Below, piece by piece: positions 1-12,900 of a stretch of 64,000 bases of DNA. The position numbers and the translations under genes were made by a program. Under the pieces are notes generated by a model. That model was not told where the DNA came from. It ran no database searches and saw only the letters and a program-made list of their open reading frames with translations. Each line of letters opens with the position of its first letter. Position 1 is the stretch's first letter. Source of the DNA: Certhia americana (taxonomy: Eukaryota; Chordata; Aves; Passeriformes; Certhiidae); NCBI GenBank assembly GCA_018697195.1, contig JAGMWU010000074.1, positions 64,602 to 128,601 on the forward strand, read 5' to 3'.

Positions 1-1699
1 TCTCTGACAGATGGCTCTGTCCATCTGGCACTACTGAAGAGCGTAAAAATCTAATTTATGTGGAAAATTTATTTAAAATTGTGTATTAATTAGAAACAAC
101 TAAAACAACTGATCTTTTCATCCTGGGAGAGCATGATGGTGCCAAAGCACCACTAATAAATTCCACTGTCAAGAAGTGGGAGAGAGTTTGCAGACAGAAC
201 TCAAGGCATGAATACTTTTTCTCCTTTCTTAGTTGTGAAATATTTCTAAGGACAAAAAATCCTTTGAACAAAGTGCAGTGTCCCTCACAGACAAATTCAC
301 AGGCTCTGGCTCATGGTGAAGGAAGGTGTGATATCAGCCTGTTCCTCATTCTCTGGTATGAGGGAGGGCACCCCTCATGGCAAGGCAGACTTGGAGATTC
401 TGGATCTGAGTGTGCCTGGCTCGGTACAACACCTGAAGGGATGCTGATGGACAACATTTCTGCTTCTCCCACCAGAATAGCAACTTTATCCTCACCCTGC
501 TTGCTGAAAAGCCTGCAGCTCTTGCTGGCTGCCCCAGCAGTTTGGGGTGCTGAGGACATTGCCAGGAGGAGGCAGTGGGGGAAAGCTGAGCACAAAGTCT
601 GCAGCATGGGAGAAGAGGAAGGAGGAGGAGGAGATTGGGGGCCCTCTAGAAGGTCTGCAGCGTGGCTCAAGTAGGGAGATGGATCCACCTGAAACAGGCC
701 TTATCAGTCCGGCTGATCATGGAGCAGTGTTGCTTGGGCAGGCATCAACTTCAGAAAAACTAAAAAGTCAGGAGAGGCCCCACAGCTAACAGTTGCACAG
801 AAATTTATAATGAAGCATAGATTTTACCATCTTCACAGCATGATCCCACTCCCATGGTGACCTGGTTGGTGAATACACTGGAATTTTTTGGGACCTTGAC
901 TGGCTTGCTGCATTGCTCAGGGAATCCAAAAAGTTATTTGGATAGATTCAGAGAATAAAGGACACTTTGACTATGACAACATAAACCTTCAGCTGTTGTA
1001 TTTTCTTCTTTCAACTTCATCAAGTACTCAGTTTGAAGAAAAACACATTTCTTAAATTTTTCCTGAAATTAAAAAACCCCCAACATTCTTCTAATGTTGG
1101 TTCAGAAAAGTTCCTTCTGTCTGTAATGGGCAACATGATTGTCTTATATTGGACCATGAAAGAGTTAAGCACTGTTTTGTGCTGAAGTGAAAATTTTATT
1201 TCATCCTGAAGATCAGAACAGATTACTCAGTATTCTAGGAAGAAGACTTATATTTAGAATGACAATATATAAGGTTTTCTTAGCAATGGTAATTTTTTTC
1301 CCTACAAAAACAATTCTCTGAAAGTAAATCCTTAGACAAGATTGTTTTGCATTAAAAACATACTTTCTCTTTCATGACTGCCAGGTCAGGTTAGCCTCTT
1401 CAATCTGTGTGGAAAATTCTTACGTGATTTATTAAAAGGAAACTAATCAGAATTTTGCTATGCAATAACAATCCATTAAAATGCATAATTTCATTAAGCA
1501 TATTTTTTGGTGATGTTATAATCATGAAGTAACTGACACCAGAAGCATCATTTCTATTAAATTTCAATTGCACAATTTTGAAGGCTGTAAATCACTCTTT
1601 ATTTCCTTTTAAATGCCCTATTATGATTCCCTAGCAGCAAGAGGTAATATTTCCAAAGTTGAAAGCCAAGCTTTAGTCTGCATTGGATGCTGAGGGAAA

Positions 1700-1795
1700 G
1701 TCATTAGAGTGCTGGCCTGTGAATCTGAGAAGCTGAAAGTGGATCCTTGTTCCACCATACTCTGCCTGCACAACTAAAGCCCTGTGTGTGTTATG
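1700..1795 (+). mobile_element. MIR/CORE-SINE-like relic
   Basis: The stretch TTAGAGTGCTGGCCTGTGAA, then AGCTGAAAGTGGATCCTTGTT, then CCATACTCTGCCTGC and CTGTGTGTGTTATGGG follows the order of an amniote MIR: tRNA-related head, GGTTC-like box B, CTCTGCC, and CTGTGTGACCTTGGG. Similarity is by eye against the remembered consensus and is patchy, so this is tentative. Confidence 0.4.
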
Positions 1796-4062
1796 GGACT
1801 GCAAGGCTGCAGCAGTCAGTCAGGGCTACTGACGTGGAAACCAGAACCTGAAGCTCATGCTTTTGATACAGGAGACAGATGAGGTTTGGCACCCTTTAAA
1901 GAAATTGGAAACCAGGCATACTATGGGTTAGGGTGCCTCTACAATTTGCCTTCAAGAAACAAATTGAGAAAGGTCAAGACCTAGTCCCTTCCTCCTTCTT
2001 CTTTTGAGGGTTAGTGCTAATGTGTTGCCTTTCAGAACCAAAAGGAATTCTTTGCATCCTACAAAAAATTAAAAGGGCACTGGTGGTAATGCTTAAATTT
2101 TGTGTTAGTGGTTTGAACACGTGCTCAGGAAATGTGACACATGCCTTTTAAGCTTTTCTCAGCTGGAGGATGTTCAAACCCACATCAGAGAAAATCAGCA
2201 AGAAAGAGCGTGTAGCTGAGGGATGAGAGTGTTCTCAGGGCAGAGGGCAGGTCTGCTTACACATTGCACTCTAGTCTTTGGACAGAAAGCAAGAATAAGT
2301 CTGGGAACATAGACTGGAGCTCTGCTGGCCTTCTGAGATATATTTCTTCTATCCTGGTCTCTTCTTCTGTGCTCTGGAAAGCTGCATTTGTACTGCCTCT
2401 GCCCAAGGGTCCTGGCCCTGTGAAGTAGACTTAAAACTATTGCCTTGGAATAAAACTGCCCTGATAGACACCTCCCAGAGGCAGAGCACAGGTGCCTTGT
2501 AACCGAGTGCTGATTTTTGAGGTTTGCCACATGCTCACAGCCTACATTTTACCTTTATCAGCTTTATGATAAAAATTACCAGCACTTCTCCTCTATTGAA
2601 ACCTGTGTCCTGAGCTCAGTGTCTCAATGCAAAACCACACATGGTGGTCACAGCACTGGCAGGTTTTCATTCCCTACATGCTAAATTAAAAGCTTACTTG
2701 CAGTTCCTATCTATGGAAATGCCAGCTCAAAAGGGTTCCAAAGCACCCAGATGCTTTAAAAGAGAGTAGCCCTGTTGGAAAGGGTCCCATGTGAAAGCTG
2801 CACTGTCAGCTTTTTGCACCTTCCCAAGTGTAAAGACAACAGAAATCTTCTGTTGTTGTGGGACCAAACCCCTCTCAGGGTTTCCCATGGCCCTTGCTGG
2901 TCAGGCTGAAAGCCAGACTATCTGTGCTAGTGGGAGAGGCTTGAGCCCATCCCTGGAGAGGCACACATTGCCTGAATGTAAATAACTGAAGCAGAAGAGA
3001 ATTAAATCCAACAGCTATTTAGAATGAAATTCACAAACAGATCTGCCCTTCTATTGCCAAGGGTGTTCTCTGTGGAACCGAGGCATTTTATTGTAATAAT
3101 CATGCTACCAGAGGGTCTCTTAGAGCCTTGACTCCCACAGCCCAGCAAACACAGGACAAACCCAGAATTGATTAAAAGTAGTAATTCAGATTCTAACTGT
3201 CATGAGCTAGAGAGAAGCTTGAAATTGTTACTTGTTTTTTATTAAAGGGTTCAAACAAGCAAAAAAATCATGGGTATTTTTTAAAATGCAATTATTTAAA
3301 AACTAATGCCTTTACATAAAGAGAGCCTGATGTGTGACTTTTGTATCGTGTAGTTGGCAATTCTGTGAGTAGAACTACCCAACACTGGGGCACTTCACAT
3401 GTGATCCACCATGTGCACATATTAGAAATTAGGACCCTGATGTCCATTTGCTAGCTAAACCTCCAGATACCTGGCTCTTTGGATCTGTTCTACACACGCT
3501 GCCCAACATTAGTTAGTATTTGCATTGCAGTATCTGGTGCTGTCTGTGGTGTACCTGCAGAAAGAAGCATTTTTCCACAGGTAGCATTCAGTCACGCTTG
3601 TCACCAGGGGTTTGAAATCTACAGCACCACAGGGAAGTTTTAAGCTCTGTTCTTTCCTGTAGTTGAAGCCTTTTGAAATATTTGGAAAAAGTATAAATAA
3701 AAAAGAATAAATGCAGGTAAAGAAGGGTTGCCCAAGAAACTACTGAGCTTCTGCTTTAATTTTTCTGCTATGACAGGAGCTATTTCAGATTGACTAAGTA
3801 GTGCCATATCGAAATAATGCTTCTCCCATGACAGTGGGATTTTTGTGCAATCATTCAGCTTTGCAAGACTTCATGTAGAGTCATAGGAAATCAGTGGGAA
3901 AGTCACAGAGCAACCAGAACCCTCCATCTATAACACACTCATTCCTCTTACCCCTAATCATGAAAGGAGTAGGCAAGACTTCTTTTCTCCTTCCTCCCCA
4001 TTTCTTTCTTTTTGCAGAGAAAGCAAGTTAACTGAGCCAGCCTGATCAGGGAGCAGTTGGGG

Positions 4063-4085
4063 AAAAAAAAAAAAAAAAAAAAAAA
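4063..4085 (+). repeat. A23 homopolymer
   Basis: Uninterrupted run of 23 A in the intergenic region; no retroposed gene recognised on its left. Confidence 0.95.
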
Positions 4086-5491
4086 TTTGGAAAGTTTATA
4101 AAAACTGAAGGCATGTGTCTTTTCCAAAAGAAAAGAAATGGATTTTGAGAAGATAACCAGTTCTTGACATGGGAAGCCCATTCCCCAAAGCCACTACTCA
4201 AGCCAAGAGGTCAGGTCTTGTATCTTGCTGTTTGCTATTATGTTTGTGTGTTACTAGGCTGGAAGGTTTGTGGTTTATGCCGTGCCTATGAGGGAGTGCA
4301 AGCTTTCAGCCACACAAACAAATCCCGAGGCTTTAGCGCAAGCTCAGCTTGTCAGTACAAAGTAACATTTCGTTAACCTAGAAATTGTTACCCAGGAGTT
4401 TGTCTGAGCAACAAATGATCAAAGAAGATGTCTCTCCCCCATTTCATTGGTCTGGTTTGACTCCCTACAAAGGGATGTTTTGCACTCTGAGCGTGGAGGG
4501 GGGATGTTCTTCTTTGAAGTTGTTTTCAAGTGCTTTTGGCAAAGGTGGTAAGAAGTGTAATGTTTTTAATCTCTTTGCAAAAAAATTACCAGCTGCAGAG
4601 GCCAAAACCTTTCCCCGAGAACTGCAGAAGAGTGCAAAAGGCTGCTCCTCCAACAGGTGGTGAACTTCGTCCTGATAAACCTCTTCTACTTTTATATTGG
4701 CTTTTTCAGGAGCCAAGTAAAGGCCCTCTTGCTCAAGCATGGCAAGTGACCAATCAAAGGACATGTTGCCCAATAGGTCTGCAGTAAGCTGGGACAAGAA
4801 ACTGGATGAGAGCTGAGCCCAAGACAAATTGTAAAAGTTTTGCTCTTGGCAGCACTTTCAGCCCCAGCCAAACGTGAAAGGAAGCTGAGCTGGAGCTTTA
4901 CACAGCTCAACTCCCCACTTAACACGCTGTTCCCAAAGTGAAAGGCAGCAGGCTTCAAATGGAACTTGTAAGTGTCACATAGCTTTATTGAATTATGTTT
5001 CCTGATCCAGAGGGGAAGGAGCAGCAGCAGGGAGAAAAGGGGGAGACCATCCTCTTCAGTGGTGTCACAAACTAATTAAAGTGATTAAAGTCATGCTGAA
5101 CATAGGACCTTAGAGGACCTGCAGCAAAGACACAGCAGGGCATATGGCTCAGTGGGTAACGATTTACATGCAACCCCACACAAGGGTTCATAACGTATTA
5201 AATCCAGCCTTCTGGCAGGAACAAAAAAGACAAACACACACACAACCCCCACAAAATTGACTTATTTTGTATTTTTAGAAGAGAATTATGAAAAAACAAA
5301 GATGCTATTTGATAAGGAATTAAAAAGAAACTGAGGATAACATGCCTATTGGAATCCTAGTGGTTCCTTAAGGACACCATTTTAGAAACTGAGAGTAAAT
5401 GCATCTCTCAAATGAATAAAAGCTTTTAAAGACCCCTGATAAGGCAAATAAGTCAGTGAGGTTAACCAGCAGAAGCTAACATAAGTTGACA

Positions 5492-5518
5492 GAAAAAAAA
5501 ACAAACAAACAAACAAAA
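5492..5518 (+). repeat. A-rich (AAAC)n tract
   Basis: A-run followed by about four CAAA units. Confidence 0.85.
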
Positions 5519-6386
5519 ACTGGGAAAAGCTTATTTCAAGCAAGGGATAAAGACAATGTCTGTCGAGGTAAACATGAAAACATAAGCTTTGTTGGACCAG
5601 ATAAAAGATTTTCAAGAGCAGGTCACCAGAGGCAAAAACTAATATTAAATGTGTTTAAACATATGAGAAGCAGAATGTGTTTGTAAACACATCAGAAGCA
5701 GGAAATGGTTATGTATGTAAGGAAAGCTCATTTGTGCACCCAGAAAGGAGCTCAGGGTGGGGGGTATGTAACACCCTGCCCAGGTGTCCTCCCAGGCCCA
5801 TCACAGGGACCATCAGATCACCAAAGGTCCATCTCCAGAAGCCAGAGGATCACAGAAGCCCAAGAGCAAGTGGGATTCCAAATTAAGGATCCCCGAGGAA
5901 TGAGGGAGGAACTTCTCCAGGCTCCTCCCAGGGCTGTCCCCAGAGGGCTTCAGCCCAGAGAAACCCATCACAAAGTGTCGTAGGGAGCAGCTCTCCAGAC
6001 CTCCTTTTGGTCCACAGGGGTCACTGTCTTGAGCTCTAGGGCACATTGTGGGAAAAGCAGCTTGGAATTATTCTTGCCTTATGACCAGATGCCTAGAGGA
6101 GGAACCAAAGGAGGGTAAAGGCAGGGATTTCAGTGACTTGGAGTGCTTTGTGTGCCTGTACGGGAATGCATTTCCAGTCTCACTACTGGCTTGACCTGGG
6201 GTAGGGAGCTGTGGCAGACTCGCCTCTTTTGAGCTGTCAGCATGATGTATTTTACCCTAGCAAACCAGCCAGAAGTCTGTGGGAGTAACATGATACTGAG
6301 GTGTAAAATGTGCAGGCAAGACAGATAGTGGGCCCTGGCAATAAGGTTAGCAGGAAAGTTCTGGTGTTCATTGTGTTGGACTTTAG

Positions 6387-6434
6387 CAAAAAAACTTTAT
6401 GACAAAAAAACTTTTTGGCAAAAAAACTTCCTCT
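6387..6434 (+). repeat. 16-bp tandem repeat, 3 copies
   Basis: CAAAAAAACTT starts at 6387, 6403 and 6419 with exact 16-base spacing. Confidence 0.85.
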
Positions 6435-9400
6435 AACTAAAGAATGCATAAATGAGACTTCAGAAGTGCTAATATGAATAATTTCTTGTTAGCAGGGCCA
6501 GAACATATTTCTGAATATAGCTATAACTCAGATATTGAGTCATGAAGCTACTGCTTGGATATATGATCCATCTAGGCATAATACCTCAGCTTGGTGCCAC
6601 TGGAATGGAAGATGATAGAAGTGGCACTAATGTTTAGTCCAGGAAACAGATCAGCAATCCTGACTTCCACTCAGGGTCATGGCACAGACTAAGACAAGAC
6701 ACAGAGATAAATGTGGTATGTTGGGAAAGGTCTCACACTGTGTAAAGAAAAGTTACAATGTATGTTTGATTCCTTTGAAGCTTTTCAAAAAGAATTAAAT
6801 TGCCAGGGGGTTAGAAGGAAGATAATTTGTGAATCAATAACTGGTTGAATAATGGAAAACAAAATTTTCTCAGTGGAGAAAGGACTTCAGTGGAATCCCT
6901 AAGGAATCAGTGATGGAGTCTGTGCTCTTGAGCACGCACATAAACAATCATACATGTGTGAACAGTGGGGCTAATAACTAATATTTAGTTTGTTCACCAA
7001 AAAGTCTACTCAGATGTACTATGCTTATTTGAGTTCAGTCAAAGTTTTCAAGTTACATAATGATTTACAAACAGATCAGTAATGGTAAAAATGGACAGAG
7101 TTACAAAAAGTCTAAGACATAACTGAAATTTAACCCAGGTGCAAATAAAAAAGCAGCTACAATCTGGATTTATAGCCTCATCTATATAGTTCTCAAGTAA
7201 AATAGTACTACCAATCAGTATTATAAAAACCTGCTAATTGTAAATTACCCTGTCTCTTTAACTGGAGTTACCTGGACAAAAGGGCTGGATGAAATCTGCT
7301 ATCAGATATTTAGCTGAAAATGAACAGCTTTACAGGCTCCTAGAAATAAAGGCTGTAAAGAGACTTATGAGACCAGTCTATTGGCCTAAACCTGAATGAT
7401 GTGTACTTGATCCTTTCCTGACAGATTCATGTTTCAAAGACCTGCAGCCTTGGGGAAACCAAAGGCTCCACCTTGCAACCCTTAATATTGTAATGTGTTC
7501 CTTAATGTTTATGTTCAGTGTCCTTTGCAGTAAATTAAGATAAATTACTATTTTTCATTGCGAATACGGGAAATAGCTAATTTATTTCCTTTGTAAAATA
7601 ACACTATATATATTTAAGGACATAAGAGAACTTCCTGACTTTTAAAATATTCTCTGCCTTCAGTCTGAGAACCCAGTTCCTTCAATCTTCCTTCACAAGT
7701 CGTATTTTCTAGATCACTAGTCATTTGTGTTGCTTTTTCCCTGCCTTTCTCCATCTGCAGGGATGAAAGCCCGGCCACTACAAGGAATATTCCAGATGAG
7801 CTGTTACCAAGCACTGAGTCGAGAAGAATAGTAATTTCTGATGTCTTGCAGTCTGCAGTCTTGCTTTTATAAGAACGGTATTTACTTTATTGTCACCAGA
7901 CAAACACTGTTGATGTGAGTTCGGCTTCTTCAATTAGCTTATTGATTCCCCTTGGATCATTCCCAGCTATGATTTATGACTCCAGGGGCCTCTGTGCTTT
8001 TGACTCATTACCTAGAGACAGAGCAAACTGAGTTGAGATTCTATAGAAACCACCTCTATGCATTTTACATTGAGTAGTGGACCACAAGAGGCTGCTCTGT
8101 AGTCATATGTGTCACCAGTTTTGTAGTGGGCCTGTGGTAGTTTCGTGTGAACCAGTGATTGGGAAAGTATGGTCTTTAGGCTTTGGATGTGCTACCTTTA
8201 AGGGGTTCCTGAAATGCACCAGAGAGAAGCAGGCACATTTTCAGTAAGCAGAATTTACTACAGAGCACTGTGAGCTTCTCTGTAGTTCTATATTAGAAAA
8301 GAGAGAGAACCAACCATCCAAACTGTGCTTCCCTAAATTTTAGTATCAAATGAACTAGCACTGGGGAAGGCCTGGCTAGAATCATGGGGTGTGGAAACTC
8401 TTGCTTTTGCCCTATCCACAAGATGTGTTATCCCTGTTGCAGAAGGAAAGCAAACCAGTTCAATATTTTTTATACTTGACAAACCTATCTTAGCTAATAC
8501 TCACTTTCTTTGTCTTCCATAAACAGTTTGTTCATTTTTTGCCACCAATATAATTTAAATGGAAATTTCCTTTCATCAGTTAGTAACTTTCCATCTCCAT
8601 TCTACACATCTTTAAATTATCCCCTGTGGTTTTGATTTTGTCATCTTCAGGCAACCTTGTTTGCCCTCCGTGGGTTTGCCAAGGTCACATTATTCTGAGG
8701 TGACTTTCACCCAGCCTTCAGGATGTCAGGCTTAAGTTTATTTGTTCTAGTCCCCTTGAAAACTTCTAAATTATCTGAATAATTTCTGTGTCAGACTTTG
8801 CCTATTTCTGAGTGAAAACTTTAATTTGCATTCTGATTCCAATTTTTTCAGATACCTGCTTAAAATAATTTTGCTCACTGAGATGCAGCCAAGAACAAGC
8901 AAAATGGAAGGGCCGCAAAAACAATTTCACAGTATTCTTTACTAAGCCTCAGTTAAAAAGAGACTCAGTGAGGGCCAAACCCTGTCTCATTTTCTAGGCA
9001 TTTTCTAATAACTGAACACAGGAAAAAAATGCAGATGTTACTCTGAAAGCACCTGGAATACAGACCAAGAACCCTTAATGCTCCTAATCAAAAGACAGCC
9101 ACTATCAACAGAAATCAAACTGGTGGAAGGATGTAATATATTTTTGGCAAAATTTGAATGCTCCAAAGACAAAACCCTTCTGAGAACAAAGAAGGAATGA
9201 TGAGGATTCACAGCCAAACCACACAGTTTACAGTCTATTTGCCAAATTCTTGGCCTGAGAAAATGACAGTCAAAGAAGGGATGAAACTCTGCACTGCCTC
9301 ATTCCCCATAGGTTTGTCCATTTCTCCTCAAGCCTCAGGGTAAAGGCCTGCTGCTAACTAAGTAGCAAAATTTTTCCCCAAGACCTTTTCACATGGCCTG

Positions 9401-9883
9401 AAAAAAAAAAGGCTAACTAACAGAGCTTGTGAATCTCAAGGAGCAAACCATTAATGCTGAGTGCCATCCCAGGAACACAGCTGTCTGAGTCAAGGGTCGG
9501 TGTGGAGAATATCAGCTCCAGTCCAACCCATGCAGGTCCAAAGCTGATACTGTCAGGATCTTGATGAGATCTGATGAGTCACATGGACACATGTTCTGCA
9601 CAATGTAGGTGTTGGGAGGATAGGGTTAAGACCAGAAGATTTGGTGAGGATGGAATGGTTTTTGCTTGAAGTGACCTTGCAGATGGGAATGCTAAGAAAG
9701 TCAGTGCGGGGAAACTCCATTTATTTTGCCTAGTGTCGTTCATCCTCTGCCTGCTTCGAGAAGCAGAATTCCTGTGTAGAGATAACACTCTAACAGACAT
9801 GCTTCAGCCTCCTGCTGGGAGAGAGAGAAATCATAAAAACACAGCCTTGTGATGAAACTGCATGTGAACAAAGCCTTTAAGGG

Positions 9884-9985
9884 TGAACTGAGCCTAACAC
9901 AGCCTGTGTCCCCATGTGCCTTTGGTCTCTAGGATGAACTGAGCCTAACTCAGCCTGTTCCCCTGTGTGTCGCAGCTGCCCGGTG
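9884..9985 (+). repeat. 51-bp direct duplication
   Basis: TGAACTGAGCCTAACACAGCC at 9884 recurs as TGAACTGAGCCTAACTCAGCC at 9935, each followed by a CTGT(G)TCCCC-like stretch. Two adjacent diverged copies, period 51. Confidence 0.75.
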
Positions 9986-12900
9986 TTGTTAGTGAGGTAA
10001 TACAATAAATCCACTCCTCACATTTCAGCTGCATTTTGATGGTTGCCCTGTTTTCCTGTGTGTGTCAATTCACATGGTAGGTCGAAGAAGAGCTGATCCT
10101 CCCAGGCTCTTGACACTGCCACTTGCCTTCTCTGTCCCACACTTTAGCCTAGGGCAAAGAAGAAGAGAGCTGGTACAAAAATTTGGGAGTTCAAGAGCCA
10201 AGCCCAGACCACTTACCACAAACTTTGTCATACCACACCTTCTGTAAGACTGATTTTGCTATTTTATTCTCTTGCTAATGCCCAAGGCTCATCAAAGACT
10301 GATAGTTCTATGGATCCCAGAACTTTCATGTGCTGCTTATTGAAAATTATTATTCACTTTCCTACTTCCCAGTACTGCCCAAATGGAGAAGACACCATTC
10401 CTCAAAAGAAATCCATCTCTGTAGGAGAAATTCCAACAGTACCGCAATTACATGCTTTATATAGGGTGAGTCATAGAAAGTCATGGGAGGAAAACGTTTG
10501 AAATAAAACATGAGCTATGAAGCATCAGTTCAAATTCTTATCTACAGCTTCTTTAGAGGCAATAAAGATGGAAAATTAATTATCTGTCATTGTAATAAAA
10601 CCTGTCAAATGGGCCACAAAGAGTGTGGCACCAAAACGCTGTGAGTTATACTGTCTTTCCTTGGAATGGAAATGTTACCAAACATCAGCCAAGGCTAAAT
10701 TACTGATCAGAGAGGATGCAGTTCTAAATGCTTCCCATGTAGCATCTAGCAAACACTGTTTCAAATCAATCCCTCAGAGTAAAAGGTCAGGCATTAAGCA
10801 ATTTGCCAAAAGAACAGATAATGTCTATGGAAGAAACATAAACATTAATTAAAGAAGAGATTACATTGATCAAAAGAGGCATTCAAAACACCAATAAACA
10901 ACCTGGAATTACTTCCTGAACAGAAATAAAATCAAGACAGAGCTGCAAGTTCTGCAGCACAACTAAGGAAAACTTCCTTTCCTTACTTAATAAAGCAGTC
11001 AGTGTAAGTGTGTCTACCCAAGTGCACCTCTGACAAAACATAAATCTGTCAGCTCTTGGAACATGCATTATACAAAGAAGAGACCCAAACTTCAAATAGT
11101 TCACAGAACTCTTTTTACAGAAACAGAAGAGGAGCCAATTGCTGAGCCTCAGACAAACTACTGAAACTAAAATGGTTGATAGTCACTAATCCTCAGCACC
11201 ATCACTGATGCAACATGCACAGCAGTTTTCATTCTATAGTCTGTATCATTTCCAGTTGCCAGGCTTTTGGTATAGAGATGAGCACCTCAAGGTTTTACAT
11301 TGATCAGGCATGCAAAACAAGGCAAAATCCAGAAAAAAATTACTCCTATACCATCCTCAGATCCATCCACCTAACCAACTGAGCATACCCTTCTCAGATC
11401 ATGGTGAGAGCAAAAGCATGCTTGATTTCCTGCTCCCAAGCTCAGAACTGTAACCCTCTGCCAAGATGGTTGCCACTCAGACCAAAAACTCACAACTCAA
11501 ACACAAAGTAGACACTGAGTGGACACGTATGAAGAACACTTCATTGACATTAATCACAGGAGAATTTAAAGCAGCATCCTTAGGCCTTGCCATTAAAATC
11601 AGATTTCTCACAACTTGTTTCAAGAGAAGCTCTATGAAGGTGGCAAGAGTGCCAGTTGTAGGTTTCTGTGATGCACCCAGAACCAGATGCTGTTGAGGGA
11701 CTCTGGACATTTTTTAATGTAACAATTTCCTCCCTCTTAATAATATGTTGGAATTTTGCCTTGGAGATCAAGGTAAGACATGGCACCATCTTTTGGCTAA
11801 AACATAACACTTTGTACACACTGGTACAAAGGTGTGCTTGAGCAAATTAATTTTAAACCTTATCTTTTGAGCATCAAGTAAATTTACAGCTCTTAAACCT
11901 GTGCTTAGTGCAACTGTTTTTCTGAAGTAGGCTTGAGAATAGCCACATACATGAGATAGGCACTCAGCAACACTGAGCTGAGTTGGAAAGAGAGAAATGC
12001 CAGCTGTGTCACCAAATACCATGCGTTGTTCCAGCCATGATCTGTATCGTTTGGATGATGACCTTTGGCAGACAAGACCTGAAGAGGAAAGTTTTGATCA
12101 CACACAAGTAGGGAGAATATAGATGAGCTCCTGATCTGGTGCATGAGGAGACCATTGTCACTGATGCTGTGAAAGTGTGACAGATGGCATGTGGCTGGAG
12201 TTTGGTGCAGATGGATTAAAGCCAAGTGAGATAGACAGGCACATTAAAGGAGGAGAGACATATAAATATGGTGTGTAGACACCTGTGTTTAGGGAACTGC
12301 CTCCTGCCCTTCCTGTACTTCCTGGGTTCCCCTAAGTGCAACGGTATCCTGACTTTGAGAAGGCAAAGGACTATGAAATATTGACACTCATGTTACTCTG
12401 CCTCTGGGCATAGGTTGCCCTCACAGCAATCCAGTGTCACTCTGGCTGCACGCTGTGGCAGCCTCTACTGTATTTTCATTAGTATTTATGGCAGCTGCTG
12501 AATTTAAGGCTGCAGCTGTCAGGACAGCTAACAAGGTGCCTCTCACAGTACTGCTTTCATGAGATTTTACGAGATATTGTTAAGACTTGTTTGCCCTCAC
12601 AAGCCACAGCGTTTGAACAAGATGTAAACTCTTCCGTGGGAGCACGGCACAAACTACTGAGACCCTGAGATGCCAGTAAAAGAAGATATGCAGAACATGA
12701 TCAGACCCCGAGGGTGTAAGTGGGCACTGCAGAACTGTGTTTACTTTCCAGTGAGTTTGTGCATATCCACAGGGCATATCAGTGAGGATTACAGGGCAGC
12801 AAGGTCCCCATCATGGCTCTTGCTCTGTCTGCTGTCTCAGACTCACAGACAGGGATGAGACTGGCTGTGTGCACAAACCACAGCTCAAGATTCTTTTGTG

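Noticed and set aside
5138..5210. tRNA-like stretch: perfect A-box-like TGGCTCAGTGGG and a GGTTCATAACG near a B-box position
   Set aside because: The B box has several mismatches and no cloverleaf stems pair convincingly. At most it is a decayed tRNA or SINE head.
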